This document shows, one piece after another, positions 47,482 to 56,499 of a stretch of 64,000 bases of DNA. The position numbers and the translations under genes were made by a program. The notes under the pieces are model-generated. The model was given only the letters and a program-made list of their open reading frames with translations, was not told the DNA's origin and did no database searches. Origin of the DNA: Bdellovibrio bacteriovorus HD100 (GTDB lineage Bacteria; Bdellovibrionota; Bdellovibrionia; Bdellovibrionales; Bdellovibrionaceae); the NCBI RefSeq assembly GCF_000196175.1, contig NC_005363.1:248001-312000 (forward strand), read 5' to 3'. Within the stretch, counting starts at the first letter, position 1. Each line of letters starts with the position of its first letter.

Positions 47482-48348
47482 TTATTCCAAGTGCTCTCTT
47501 TGACGGGAGCTCTTGTCGCATTTGCCGGTGAAGGCATGATTCACAGCGCGCTGTTTCGGCGCGTTTTCAAAGAAGCGGCGAAGACCCGGCACATTCACTT
47601 CAATCATTTGTTTCATCTGATTTTGGGACGGGGAATGAGTCGTGCCCATTTCAAAGAGCAATGACCACACGCCATGTTTCCAGTAAGCATAGTCTTCAAA
47701 TGCGCCATCGGCGGCATAAAGAAGTTCTTTGGAGTTCCCCACTTCATAACCACTTTCCACCACGGCGTCTTTGGAAAGGCCGATGAAGGTGCTGTCGTAT
47801 TCGGTTTTGGTGTCACGTGTGGAAAAACCCCAAGGATAAAGAACGGCCGGCCAGTGCGTGTGCAAAGTGGCGGAGCTGACGATCTTGGCGTTTTCCAGGA
47901 ACTCTGCCAAAGCTTTCGTGGCTTTGGAGCGGTGAGAGGCGCCGTTCACACACGGACCCGGGTAATCACGGTTGGGATCCACGGTGCCACTGGAAGTGCG
48001 CTCATAGCGATTGCGGGAGTTGTAGCCGGAGATATTCAAAACCGGAATCACGTACACGGTGTGACCTGGAATCGGATTTCTGGCAAAAGCTTCAGCGGCC
48101 CCCAGGGCAACAGCGGTGGATCCGTATTCATTGCCGTGGTGAGTGGCAACAATCAGATCGGCGATTTCACCGTTTCCGATTTTAAGACCCGAGATCATCT
48201 GACCGGAATCAGACGGACCGATATCGATCCATTGAGCGTTGGTGGGATTTTCCTGAACAATGCGGCGAAGAGTGTCAGTCACACTCGCGTAATTGCTTGC
48301 AGGAGCGGCTTTCGTCATCAGAAATAGAGACAGAATCATTTCTAGCAT
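47482..48348 (-). CDS. M14-family zinc carboxypeptidase, exported
   Basis: A 288-aa peptidase. A short hydrophobic N-terminus (MLEMILSLFLMTKAAPAS) looks like a signal peptide. Zinc ligands are in ATHHGNEYGS (His and Glu) and TLHTHWPAVLYP (His), DPNRDYP carries the conserved Arg-like segment and LLFEMGTTHS the catalytic Glu. Relatives include MpaA-type enzymes that cut gamma-D-Glu-DAP bonds in murein peptides, but general carboxypeptidase activity is equally possible. The start among nearby Met codons is uncertain. Convergent with the quinone oxidoreductase gene. Confidence 0.82.
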   Translation of the reverse strand: MLEMILSLFLMTKAAPASNYASVTDTLRRIVQENPTNAQWIDIGPSDSGQMISGLKIGNGEIADLIVATHHGNEYGSTAVALGAAEAFARNPIPGHTVYVIPVLNISGYNSRNRYERTSSGTVDPNRDYPGPCVNGASHRSKATKALAEFLENAKIVSSATLHTHWPAVLYPWGFSTRDTKTEYDSTFIGLSKDAVVESGYEVGNSKELLYAADGAFEDYAYWKHGVWSLLFEMGTTHSPSQNQMKQMIEVNVPGLRRFFENAPKQRAVNHAFTGKCDKSSRQREHLE

Positions 48349-48462
48349 GAATTCAGGCTCAGCGCGTTCCTGTCTTAAGTCAAAAGCCCCTCCGCCAATC
48401 TGGATCAAGGTCCAAAAGGTACCTGCTTACTTTTTCCGAAGCGCTGTGCCAGAGTCAATAGT

Positions 48463-49362
48463 ATGAATTTTCCCGCACCGTTCGTGAAAAACATCCGCGA
48501 CACTTTTGGCATGGCCGGTGAGGAGTGGCTGCAAGGTCTTCCGTCATTGCTGCGAGGTCTTTGTCTGCGCTGGGATCTGACGATCACCGGTCGCGCTGAA
48601 GATCTGTCTTATAACTTTGTGGGATATGCACGCACCAATGCGGATAAAAAACCTGTGGTCCTCAAAGTACTTTGCCCGGATGGGATTTTGGATAAAGAAC
48701 TGCTATGGCTGAAGTCTTATCCCGAAGTCACCCCCGCGGTTTTGGCGGTGGAGGCCGAGCAGCGGGCTTTTATGATGCAGATGGTTTTGCCGGGGAATTC
48801 TTTAAAGTCACTGGTGAAACAAGGCAAGGACGCTGAGGCCACGGCGGTGATTGCGCAAATGATCCGGGCTTTGGGAAAAGAGCGTCCTGCAGGAGTGCTC
48901 CCTTATAAGCATGTGCGTGACTTCTTGCCGACACTGTCGCTGCTGCATGGGAAACTTCCTTCCGAACTGGTGCTGCTGGTGGCGGTTCTTTATGACGAGC
49001 TCTGCATGACGGCTCCGCGGGACGTGCTTTTGCACGGCGATCTTCACCATGACAATATCCTGGCTTCGGGGGATGGGTGGAAGATCATTGATCCTCACGG
49101 ATACTTGGGCGACCCGGCCTTTGAAGTCGGGGCAATGATTTCAAACCCTCTGGACTGTTATCCATCGGGACCAGCACTGGAAAAAATTCTGGAGCAGAGA
49201 CTGAACATCCTTTACGGTGAGCTTGCCATGGATCCTTATCGGATTCTGGGCTGGGCGTTTTGTTATTCCATGCTTTCTGCAGCCTGGAGCGTGGAGGACC
49301 GGCAGGAGGTCCCGGAGAACCTCTTGCAAATCGTGCGGATTTTAGCCAGCAAACTGACATGA
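48463..49362 (+). CDS. Aminoglycoside/hydroxyurea-phosphotransferase-like kinase
   Basis: A 299-aa kinase-fold protein of the APH(6)/hydroxyurea-resistance type. The Brenner motif is LLHGDLHHDNIL and the metal-binding loop is KIIDPHGYLGDPAFEVG. The N-lobe has YNFVGYARTNADKKPVVLKVL with a Lys for ATP. Members phosphorylate streptomycin or other small molecules, though many chromosomal copies have no known antibiotic role. Divergent from the M14 peptidase gene. Resistance is not implied without testing. Confidence 0.8.
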   Translation: MNFPAPFVKNIRDTFGMAGEEWLQGLPSLLRGLCLRWDLTITGRAEDLSYNFVGYARTNADKKPVVLKVLCPDGILDKELLWLKSYPEVTPAVLAVEAEQRAFMMQMVLPGNSLKSLVKQGKDAEATAVIAQMIRALGKERPAGVLPYKHVRDFLPTLSLLHGKLPSELVLLVAVLYDELCMTAPRDVLLHGDLHHDNILASGDGWKIIDPHGYLGDPAFEVGAMISNPLDCYPSGPALEKILEQRLNILYGELAMDPYRILGWAFCYSMLSAAWSVEDRQEVPENLLQIVRILASKLT

Positions 49363-49449
49363 TTGAGAGATGCTGTTGCAGGACCACTGACAGAAAACAG
49401 CCGGACAAAGCGCATTCTTCTTTCTAGAATAAAAAAAGGGGGGGCGTTT

Positions 49450-50064
49450 ATGTTGAATGAAAATCCTCTGGGCGAAATTCAAAAAATTGAAAACGATATT
49501 TATCGGTTGCAGCGTCGACTGGAAGCCTTAAGAAAAGAAAACCCTCCGCTGGAAGTCAAAAACTACATCTTCAAAAATCTGAACGGGGAAGTCACTTTGC
49601 GCGATCTTTTTGATGGCAAGGACCGACTGCTGGCCATTCATAATATGGGACAGGGATGTCGCTCCTGCACACTGTGGGCGGATGGCTACAATGCTTTTTT
49701 GCCTGCGCTGGAAGAACAGTTCACTGTTGTGCTTTTTTCAAAAGACGCCCCGGAAGTGCAGCGTCGTTTTGCCAATGACCGTGGCTGGCGTTTTAATATG
49801 GTGTCTCATGGGGGCGGTCTTTATATCCGTGAACAAAGTGTGGTGCCGGGCAGGAACAATATGCCGGGACTGGTGTACTACGAACGGCGCGGAGAGCGGA
49901 TCTTCAAAAAAAACAGCAGCGTGGTGGGACCTGGGGATACCTTTTGCCCGGTGTGGAGTCTGCTCAGTCTGGCCGGCATCGGCATGGATGAGTGGACGCC
50001 CCAGTACCGTTACTGGAGCCGCCCGGAAAGACTGGACGACGGCGGTATGAATCTGAGTCTTTAG
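49450..50064 (+). CDS. DUF899-type thioredoxin-fold protein
   Basis: A 204-aa protein with an N-terminal helix (PLGEIQKIENDIYRLQRRLE) followed by a thioredoxin-like fold. The redox-like motif GCRSC lies in NMGQGCRSCTLWADGYNAFLP, and FVLSK-like strands follow. This is the DUF899 pattern (dithiol-disulfide isomerase-like). Longer in-frame extension upstream is rejected because a G-rich Shine-Dalgarno lies just ahead of ATG 49450. It is convergent with the pirin gene, overlapping by 4 nt. Confidence 0.8.
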   Translation: MLNENPLGEIQKIENDIYRLQRRLEALRKENPPLEVKNYIFKNLNGEVTLRDLFDGKDRLLAIHNMGQGCRSCTLWADGYNAFLPALEEQFTVVLFSKDAPEVQRRFANDRGWRFNMVSHGGGLYIREQSVVPGRNNMPGLVYYERRGERIFKKNSSVVGPGDTFCPVWSLLSLAGIGMDEWTPQYRYWSRPERLDDGGMNLSL

Positions 50065-50909
50065 CCGAATTTCCCGGCTTGATAGTCTTCAATGGCCTCG
50101 ATGATTTCTGCTTTGGTGTTCATCACAAACGGTCCGTGTGAAATCACGGGCTCATTGAAAGGATCAGCATGGGCAAAAAGGATCACGGCATCTTCTTCCG
50201 CATTCACCCGCAAGGTGTCACCGTCGTTGTTAAATTCAACCAGCTGAAACCGTTCGGCGGTCTGGCCATTAACCGTCACAGTTCCGCGCACGACATAAAA
50301 GAAAACATTCCGCGGGGCTGACACGGTCAGATCCAGCTGGGCGGATGTTTTCAGGTGAAGCACCTGGCACTGAATATCCACCAAAGGATTGAAAGCGCCT
50401 TTTTCCCCCATCCAGGTTCCTGAGACCACATCCACGGTCACTTTGCCATCGTCGGTTTTGATCTTGGGAATGTCCGGAGCCTGCAGACCTTTATAGTTGG
50501 GTTTGGTTCTTTTAAGTTTGGCGGGAAGATTCACCCACAGCTGAAGAATCTCCAACGGTCCGCCATTTTTCATAAATTCGGCGGAAGAGACCTCTTCATG
50601 GACCAGGCCGTCTCCGGCAGTCATCCATTGCACACCACCGGCGTTGATCACACTTTCGTGTCCGCCGCTGTCCCGATGGGCGATGTCGCCTTCAAGAATG
50701 AAAGTCACTGTTTCAAAGCCGCGGTGCGGATGGGGACCGAAGGGCAGACCCTGATTCGGAGAGGGATAAGTCTGTGGACCGTGGTGATTCAAAAACAAAA
50801 ATGGATCCACGATGCGCACTTGATTGGTGGGAAGTGCGCGTCGCGTGACAAGATCGTCAATATCCTCACGGATTGCGGAGGCCACTTGTTTTATTGATCG
50901 TTGCTTCAT
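50061..50909 (-). CDS. Pirin-family cupin protein
   Basis: A 282-aa bicupin of the pirin family. The N-terminal cupin has FGPHPHRGFETVTFILEGDIAHRDS (metal-binding His pair) and GDGLVHEEVS; the C-terminal half has VFFYVVRGTVTVNG. Some pirins have quercetinase activity or redox-sensing roles. AAGGAAC precedes ATG 50909. Its start lies inside the last 44 nt of the upstream SpoIIAA-like gene, so the two are co-transcribed. Confidence 0.9.
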   Translation of the reverse strand: MKQRSIKQVASAIREDIDDLVTRRALPTNQVRIVDPFLFLNHHGPQTYPSPNQGLPFGPHPHRGFETVTFILEGDIAHRDSGGHESVINAGGVQWMTAGDGLVHEEVSSAEFMKNGGPLEILQLWVNLPAKLKRTKPNYKGLQAPDIPKIKTDDGKVTVDVVSGTWMGEKGAFNPLVDIQCQVLHLKTSAQLDLTVSAPRNVFFYVVRGTVTVNGQTAERFQLVEFNNDGDTLRVNAEEDAVILFAHADPFNEPVISHGPFVMNTKAEIIEAIEDYQAGKFG

Positions 50910-51276
50910 CAGGTTCCTTTTCCGCCAGCCAGGCGCGGGCCTGATCCAGCTCTTTGCGAGTGAAAACCTCGATGTCAGTGCCCACAATCGGATCAAAGAA
51001 ATTACTGACGTTTTTCACCCAGTGGATGTCTGTGACTATAGCAGCTTTTGGAATTTTCTTGAGATTTTTTATGCCAAAACGAAGGTCCTTCCAGAAGGCG
51101 GCAAGCTCTACCTTGCCGATATCACGAACTTCTTCCAAAACACTGACTTCACCCCAGTCATCAATGCGTTTTTGTATCAGATTCAGAAGAGGTACAACGG
51201 AATCCTTACTAATATCTCCATCGACCAGAATTTCTATGTATTTGAATTCCGGGTGTTCAGCGGTCACTTTCAGCAT
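50866..51276 (-). CDS. SpoIIAA/STAS-like protein
   Basis: A 136-aa cytoplasmic protein of the SpoIIAA-like (STAS/SEC14-related) family. It begins MLKVTAEHPEFKYIEILVDG and contains LAAFWKDLRFGIKNLKKIPKAAIVTD, typical of the family. Function in other bacteria is unclear; lipid or anti-sigma links have been suggested for the fold. AAGGAG lies ahead of ATG 51276, so a longer in-frame start is rejected. It overlaps pirin by 44 nt. Confidence 0.75.
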   Translation of the reverse strand: MLKVTAEHPEFKYIEILVDGDISKDSVVPLLNLIQKRIDDWGEVSVLEEVRDIGKVELAAFWKDLRFGIKNLKKIPKAAIVTDIHWVKNVSNFFDPIVGTDIEVFTRKELDQARAWLAEKEPDEATINKTSGLRNP

Positions 51277-51387
51277 GGCAAACTCCTTCTTGCGGATGAG
51301 TTTGTTATCGTCTTTCACAAGGCCGAGCGGGGACAAATTAAATTCCCCCTCCTTGTTGAACGGCAAAGTGCATGGTAGCGTTCAGGC

Positions 51388-52551
51388 ATGAAATCAGTAA
51401 CTTCCGTTCTTCCCAGTGTGGCGACAGGCATCGTGGCGGTGCTGGTGGGCTTTGCAAGCTCTGTGGCCCTTTTATTTCAAGCAGCACAGGCCGCGGGGGC
51501 TACGACGTCTCAGGCGAGTTCCTGGGTCTTTGCCGTTTGTGTCGGGGCGGGGTTGGTTTCGATTCTTTTCTCGTGGCATTACAAGATGCCGATTCTTGCC
51601 GCGTGGTCCACGCCGGGCACCGCTTTGTTGGTGGCAAGTTTTGCGACTCCCATCCCGATGCCGGAAGTGATCGGAGCTTTTGTCTTCTGTGGTGTGCTGA
51701 TCGTGCTTTCCGGGGTCACGGGAATTTTTGCCCGCGTGGCCAACCGGATTCCGGTGGCGTTGGCGTCGGCGATGCTCGCCGGGGTCTTGGTGCGTTTTGG
51801 GATGGATGTGTTTCATTCGCTGAAGGCACAGCCGGTGCTGGTGCTGATCATGCTGGCGGTTTATTTTGCCGCCCGCCGTTTCAGTCCGCGTTTTTCCGTG
51901 CTCTTTGTGTTGCTGGCGGGTGTGCTGGTGGCGCAGGTGCAAGGGATGTTGGATTTTTCTTCCGTGCAACTTGAATTTGCCAAGCCGGAGTTTGTGGTTC
52001 CGGCGTTCTCTTTCCCGGTGATGATTGGGATTGGTTTGCCGCTCTTTGTGGTGACGATGGCCTCGCAGAATCTGACAGGGGTGGCCGTATTAAAAGCTTC
52101 CGGCTATCAGCCGCCGATTTCTCCGGTGATCACCGGAACGGGTCTTGCCACGATGTTGCTGGCACCCTTCGGCGCTTTCTCTGTGAACTTTGCTGCAATC
52201 ACGGCGGCGATTTGTGCGGGGCCGGAAGCCCACAAAGATCCTGCCAAGCGCTATATCAGCTCTATTTCTGCCGGAGTTTTCTATTTGCTGATTTCACTTT
52301 TTGCCGCCTCGATCATGGCGATTTTTGCGGTCTTCCCGAAAGAGCTGGTTTTGTCGGTGGCAGGCATCGCCTTGTTTGCGACAATTGCCAACGGTCTGGC
52401 ATCTGCCATGCGTGAGGACTGGAGCCGAGAGGCGGCTCTGCTCACGTTCCTGGTGACAGCTTCGGGAGTGACATTGTGGGGGATCGGCTCGCCGTTTTGG
52501 GGTTTGGTGGCCGGGGGCATTGGCCTTGTGGTGACAAGGCCTGCAAAATAG
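51388..52551 (+). CDS. benE: BenE-family benzoate/H+ symporter-like transporter
   Basis: A 387-aa membrane protein with about 12 helices. N-terminal SVTSVLPSVATGIVAVLVGFASSVALLFQAAQAAGAT and AAWSTPGTALL are characteristic of BenE, as is GVAVLKASGYQPPISPVITGTG. Family members take up benzoate with protons. No benzoate-degradation genes are near, so the true substrate is open. Divergent from the SpoIIAA-like gene; no clear Shine-Dalgarno. It is convergent with rsmG, whose stop follows directly. Confidence 0.9.
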   Translation: MKSVTSVLPSVATGIVAVLVGFASSVALLFQAAQAAGATTSQASSWVFAVCVGAGLVSILFSWHYKMPILAAWSTPGTALLVASFATPIPMPEVIGAFVFCGVLIVLSGVTGIFARVANRIPVALASAMLAGVLVRFGMDVFHSLKAQPVLVLIMLAVYFAARRFSPRFSVLFVLLAGVLVAQVQGMLDFSSVQLEFAKPEFVVPAFSFPVMIGIGLPLFVVTMASQNLTGVAVLKASGYQPPISPVITGTGLATMLLAPFGAFSVNFAAITAAICAGPEAHKDPAKRYISSISAGVFYLLISLFAASIMAIFAVFPKELVLSVAGIALFATIANGLASAMREDWSREAALLTFLVTASGVTLWGIGSPFWGLVAGGIGLVVTRPAK

Positions 52552-53169
52552 TTAAATAAGAACCAGATGGCGTTCCACTTCCAGCACCGGGGAGCTCAGG
52601 GGCTGGACGGTGACTTTCAGATCCTTGAACTTTTTGCGCGCCAACGCGACTTCTTCGTCGATCTTTTCTTTGCGGCCTTTGAGCAGGAAGTACTTGCCGC
52701 CCTTTTTGTAGTAATCACGGCTGAATTCCAAAATCACATCAACAGGTTTGAAGGCACGCGAAGTGACCACTTCGATTTTTTCAAGCTTTGGTGGGATCTC
52801 GCCGTGAATGCGCAGATTCGGCGCAATGCTTACGCAGCGATTTAAGAAGTCCTGCTTCAGTTTGGATTTTTCAAACAGATGATATTCCACGTTCGGGAAC
52901 TGAATGGCATAGATCACACCCGGCAGTCCACCGCCAGAACCAAAATCCGCCGCGACTTTCACATCTTTCGGAAAGTCCTTGATCGGGAGCAGGCAGTCGA
53001 TGACGTGATTGTCGATCAGCTCCTCATAGGTCATTTTGCGGCTGATCAGATTCAATTCTTCATTGGAGGACCACAACAGATCCAGATAAGCCTTCAGCTG
53101 AGGCAGCGCTGCTTCGTTGAAACCAAGCTGTAAAAAGACCGGACGACGTTTTTCGAAATGTTCAGACAT
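52552..53169 (-). CDS. rsmG: 16S rRNA (guanine-527-N7)-methyltransferase
   Basis: SAM-dependent enzyme of 205 aa that methylates G527 in 16S rRNA; loss gives low-level streptomycin resistance in other bacteria. The SAM-binding loop is AADFGSGGGLPGV, followed by YHLFEKSKLKQDFL, and the domain order matches GidB. Often next to mnmG, but here it stands alone, ending flush against benE. G-rich sequence precedes the ATG. Confidence 0.93.
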   Translation of the reverse strand: MSEHFEKRRPVFLQLGFNEAALPQLKAYLDLLWSSNEELNLISRKMTYEELIDNHVIDCLLPIKDFPKDVKVAADFGSGGGLPGVIYAIQFPNVEYHLFEKSKLKQDFLNRCVSIAPNLRIHGEIPPKLEKIEVVTSRAFKPVDVILEFSRDYYKKGGKYFLLKGRKEKIDEEVALARKKFKDLKVTVQPLSSPVLEVERHLVLI

Positions 53170-53365
53170 CCCCCAGTTGTAAAGACTTCGTCGCCAAAAG
53201 GGAAGTTCAGACTCAAGCGACGTTCACTTTTTTGCCACGAACAGGCCTTCGGTGTGTAGGAAATCCATGATTTTCGGTTTATGGAAAAAGGCCCAGAAAA
53301 TTACAAAAACTTCGACAGTTTGAACAACAGTCAAGAGGGTCCAAATTTGTGCCGATGGGTTCAGA

Positions 53366-54130
53366 ATGAAAAACACCCCTCAACACAAACTTTTTTTCGT
53401 AGTCGCCCTGTTGCTTGTTGTTCAGATCCTGGCGGGTTGTAAATCTTCTAGCTCCACGACGGCAGGTTCCACAGAGAACTCCTCGTCGTCGACTCCTGAT
53501 CCTGATACCGGCACCACAACGCCGGATCCTATCGAACCGGAAGTCGTTCCGCCGGTGACGCCTCCTTCGGTGGATAGCAATCTGCGCGAAGTCATTCCTC
53601 TTTGGGAAGACAAGGTTGCTGACGGCAAGGCTTGGTCTACCCACGTTTACAGTGCACTGGATAAGCTGGGTCCGAATCTGCTGGATGTGATTCCTGCGGA
53701 CCGCAGCTTGTTTTGTCCGAAGTATTCCAGCTTGTCCTATGCTCAGCGCAAGCAGTATTGGGCTTTTGTGCTGTCGTCCATGGTCAGATTTGAGAGTAAC
53801 TTTAAAACCGCAATGTCCTACACCGAGGATTTTAACGACAGCAACGGCAATCGTGTGATCAGCCGGGGCTTGTTGCAGATTTCCATCGAGTCAGGCAATG
53901 CTTATGGCTGTGGTTTTAAGTCCACCAAAGATCTTCATGATCCTTTGCAGAACCTGAGCTGTGGTATCAGAATTCTGGATCGCTGGGTGAGTCGCGACGG
54001 GCGTATTGCCGGTAAAGTGGATGGAGCCTGGAAAGGTGGCGCCCGCTACTGGTCTGTGCTGCGTGCCGGTGACAAGACCAGCTATAAGTCCATCGTCAGC
54101 TGGAGCCAGAATCTGTCTATTTGCAAGTAG
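53366..54130 (+). CDS. Lytic transglycosylase-like lipoprotein
   Basis: A 254-aa lipoprotein with lipobox LAGC (Cys25) and a low-complexity Ser/Thr/Pro linker (about 27-70). The C-terminal domain has a probable catalytic Glu143 in MVRFESNF, then SRGLLQIS about 40 residues later and CGIRILDRWV. This Glu...Gly-Leu-Leu-Gln-Ile-Ser layout is that of SLT-type murein lyases. It is likely tethered in the envelope to cut peptidoglycan. The start lacks a strong Shine-Dalgarno. 196 nt upstream hold no other gene that I can support. Confidence 0.7.
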   Translation: MKNTPQHKLFFVVALLLVVQILAGCKSSSSTTAGSTENSSSSTPDPDTGTTTPDPIEPEVVPPVTPPSVDSNLREVIPLWEDKVADGKAWSTHVYSALDKLGPNLLDVIPADRSLFCPKYSSLSYAQRKQYWAFVLSSMVRFESNFKTAMSYTEDFNDSNGNRVISRGLLQISIESGNAYGCGFKSTKDLHDPLQNLSCGIRILDRWVSRDGRIAGKVDGAWKGGARYWSVLRAGDKTSYKSIVSWSQNLSICK

Positions 54131-54191
54131 ATCGTTTTGATCTTCACCGGATCGGTGCTATGCTGGGTTCGCTTAAACAAAAGGAGCATCC

Positions 54192-54689
54192 ATGGCATCG
54201 ATCACACTCAAAGGCAATCCCGTTAACACTTCCGGCACTCTTCCTGAAGCGGGCACTGCCGCCAAAGACTTCAAATTTGTGCGCAACGATCTTTCTGAAG
54301 TCTCTTTGCACACCTTCGCAGGCAAAAAGAAAGTTTTGAACATCTTCCCAAGCGTGGACACCGGCACTTGTGCTGCTTCTGTTCGTCGTTTCAATCAGGA
54401 AGCCTCCAAACTGGATAACACGGTTGTTCTGAACATCTCTGCGGACCTGCCGTTTGCCCAAGCCCGTTTCTGTGGCGCTGAAGGCATCAAGAACTGCGAG
54501 ACTGTTTCCACTTTCCGCAGCTCTTTTGGCAAGGACTGGGGCGTTCAGATCGTGGATTCTCCGCTGGCGGGTCTTCTTTCCCGTGCGGTGGTGACTCTTT
54601 CTGCAGATAACAAGATTTTGTATGTTGAGCAGGTGTCCGAGATCGTCAATGAGCCAAATTACGAAGCGGCTTTGGCGTCTTTGAAGTAA
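54192..54689 (+). CDS. tpx: Thiol peroxidase
   Basis: Atypical 2-Cys peroxiredoxin of 165 aa that reduces hydrogen and organic peroxides using thioredoxin. Peroxidatic Cys60 in [14 protein letters not shown] and resolving Cys94 in ARFCGAEG match the E. coli Tpx positions closely. AAAGGAG precedes the ATG. It is a single-gene transcript ended by a strong hairpin terminator. Confidence 0.96.
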   Translation: MASITLKGNPVNTSGTLPEAGTAAKDFKFVRNDLSEVSLHTFAGKKKVLNIFPSVDTGTCAASVRRFNQEASKLDNTVVLNISADLPFAQARFCGAEGIKNCETVSTFRSSFGKDWGVQIVDSPLAGLLSRAVVTLSADNKILYVEQVSEIVNEPNYEAALASLK

Positions 54690-54708
54690 TCAGGTCTGTT
54701 ATAATTGC

Positions 54709-54747
54709 AAAGCGGCTTTGGGCGAAGGCTCAAAGCCGCTTTTTTTT
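54709..54747 (+). terminator. Intrinsic terminator after tpx
   Basis: AAAGCGGCTTTG and CAAAGCCGCTTT form a perfect 12-bp stem with a 10-nt loop, followed by eight T residues. It lies 20 nt after the tpx stop and 36 nt ahead of the helicase start, so the helicase has its own promoter. Confidence 0.92.
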
Positions 54748-54783
54748 GTCTCTTTTCAACGGGTTGTGGTACACCTGCCCGCT

Positions 54784-56139
54784 ATGAAATTGCATAATTC
54801 CCCCGTTCGCGCCCATACCTTTCAGGAAATGAACCTGGCACCCGTGCTGTTGCCGGCTTTAACGAAAATGAAAATCTCCAAACCGACGCCGGTGCAAAGC
54901 CAGGCGATCCCGGCAAGCCTGGATGGTTCTGATATCATCGCCATCGCCCAAACCGGCAGCGGCAAGACGCTGGCTTTCGCCTTGTCTTTGCTGACCACTT
55001 TGCAGAAGAAACCTGAGGCGCGTGGTTTGATTCTGGTGCCCAGCCGTGAAATGGCCCAGCAGATCTACAAGGTCTTTCTGGAGCTTTGTGCAGAAATGCC
55101 GGTGTCTGTGTGTCTGGCAATCGGCGGGACCACGGGTTCCAAACAAGCCAACCAACTGAAGAAAAATCCGCGTCTGATCATCGCGACTCCGGGTCGCATG
55201 AATGACCATCTCTCCGGCAACAAGCTGCTTTTGCAGAATGTGGAAGTGATCGTCCTGGATGAAGCCGACCGCATGCTGGACATGGGCTTTGCCCCGCAGC
55301 TTCGCACGATTCAAAGCACCCTGCGTGGTCCGCGCCAGACGATGATGTTCTCGGCAAGTTTTGGTTCCAATGTGGAATCCATCGCACAACTGTTCATGAA
55401 ACCTGATGTGGTGATGGTGCGTTCGGAAAAAGCCGAAGCCCCGGTGGAAAGTCTGAAGCAAAAAGTGCTGTTCCTGGATCGTTCCATGAAAAATGACCGT
55501 TTGCTGGATGAACTCAACGCCACTCGCGGCGGTGTGATTGTCTTCACGGGCAATCAGGAAAACTGCGAGGCAGTCGGGAACTATTTGAAGGAATACGGCT
55601 TTTCGACCGACCTGATTCACGGGGGGCTTTCTCAGGGACAAAGAAACCGTGTGGTGCGAGGCTTCCGCGAAGGTGAAATCCGCATCGTGGTGGCGACCGA
55701 TCTGCTGGCGCGGGGCCTGGATGTGCCGCATGTGGATCATGTGGTGAATTTTGATCTGCCATTCCAGTCAGAGGACTTCCTGCACCGAATCGGACGGACC
55801 GCTCGCGCGGGCCGTGGTGGTGAGGCCATCACCTTTGTCACGCCGTCAGACACACGCATGTACGCCAAAATCAAAGGCTACTTGCAGGGCGCTCAGGAAA
55901 TCAAAGTCGATCCGACTTTTGCCTTCATTGATCGCTCGAAAAAGTTTGATAAAAACAAACCTGCCAAAGGCAATGAACCTGCGCGCCGAAATGCGCCGGG
56001 GAAACCTCAAGCCGTGAAAAAGGCGGCTCCTGCCGGCAAGCCAAAAAGCAAGGGTGGCAAAATCAACCCCTTTGCCGGCAAGACGGTAGCACCCAAAAAA
56101 TCGGGTGCAAAGAAATCAGGATTTGCGAAGAGAAAATAA
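54784..56139 (+). CDS. DEAD-box ATP-dependent RNA helicase (RhlE-like)
   Basis: A 451-aa RNA helicase. Q motif PTPVQSQAI, motif I AQTGSGKT, motif II VLDEADRM, motif III FSASF, and C-terminal motifs RGLDVPHVDHVVNFD and HRIGRTARAGRGG are all present. The last about 80 residues are Lys/Ala/Gly/Pro-rich and basic, suited to RNA binding. Motif III reads SAS rather than the usual SAT, a small variation. The ATG at 54784 is preferred since an in-frame extension would start inside the tpx terminator. No clear Shine-Dalgarno. Confidence 0.92.
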   Translation: MKLHNSPVRAHTFQEMNLAPVLLPALTKMKISKPTPVQSQAIPASLDGSDIIAIAQTGSGKTLAFALSLLTTLQKKPEARGLILVPSREMAQQIYKVFLELCAEMPVSVCLAIGGTTGSKQANQLKKNPRLIIATPGRMNDHLSGNKLLLQNVEVIVLDEADRMLDMGFAPQLRTIQSTLRGPRQTMMFSASFGSNVESIAQLFMKPDVVMVRSEKAEAPVESLKQKVLFLDRSMKNDRLLDELNATRGGVIVFTGNQENCEAVGNYLKEYGFSTDLIHGGLSQGQRNRVVRGFREGEIRIVVATDLLARGLDVPHVDHVVNFDLPFQSEDFLHRIGRTARAGRGGEAITFVTPSDTRMYAKIKGYLQGAQEIKVDPTFAFIDRSKKFDKNKPAKGNEPARRNAPGKPQAVKKAAPAGKPKSKGGKINPFAGKTVAPKKSGAKKSGFAKRK

Positions 56140-56141
56140 AC

Positions 56142-56170
56142 AAAAGGCCCTCTGAAAAGAGGGCCTTTTT
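56142..56170. terminator. Bidirectional intrinsic terminator
   Basis: AAAAGGCCCTCT and AGAGGGCCTTTT pair perfectly around a GAAA loop, with T-rich flanks on both strands. It ends the helicase and, on the minus strand, the three-lipoprotein operon. Confidence 0.92.
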
Positions 56171-56172
56171 AG

Positions 56173-56499
56173 TTAGATCTTTTTAGCCTGATTAGGCAGG
56201 CAAAGTCCCTGCATCAGGATCTTGTTCGTCCAGGAAAAGAATCCCAGACTGGTGGAATACTGCGTGGTGATGGCTGTCACTTGCCCCTGAGGGCAGGCGC
56301 GCATCAGTTTGTTATAGGCTTCATCCACATAGTCGGTATTTCCGATGAAATGGAAGATCACAAACTGTTCAGAATAAGCCTTGACCATTTCGCCGCTTTC
56401 AATCGGCGCTGCGGGCGCAAAATCCGAGGTGTGCACCTCATGAATGGAGTGCGCACAGGACGCCAGGAAAAGGAAAAGGGACAGTCCCAGGGCTTTCAT
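56173..56499 (-). CDS. Small lipoprotein, paralogue 3 of a tandem trio
   Basis: A 108-aa lipoprotein (lipobox ASC, Cys15). Body motifs GNTDYVDEAYNKLMRACPQGQV and a C-terminal QGLC match those of its two upstream neighbours. The two Cys (in RACPQG and GLC) probably form a disulfide. It starts directly after the TAA of the previous gene with no gap (TAA-ATG), so it is translationally coupled. Third and last gene of the group. Function unknown; I do not recognise a named family. Confidence 0.65.
   Translation of the reverse strand: MKALGLSLFLFLASCAHSIHEVHTSDFAPAAPIESGEMVKAYSEQFVIFHFIGNTDYVDEAYNKLMRACPQGQVTAITTQYSTSLGFFSWTNKILMQGLCLPNQAKKI

Noticed and set aside
48463-49362. Acquired antibiotic-resistance gene
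   Set aside because: The kinase fold matches APH(6)-type proteins, but the gene sits among housekeeping genes with no mobile sequence or base-composition change, so acquisition or resistance is not supported.
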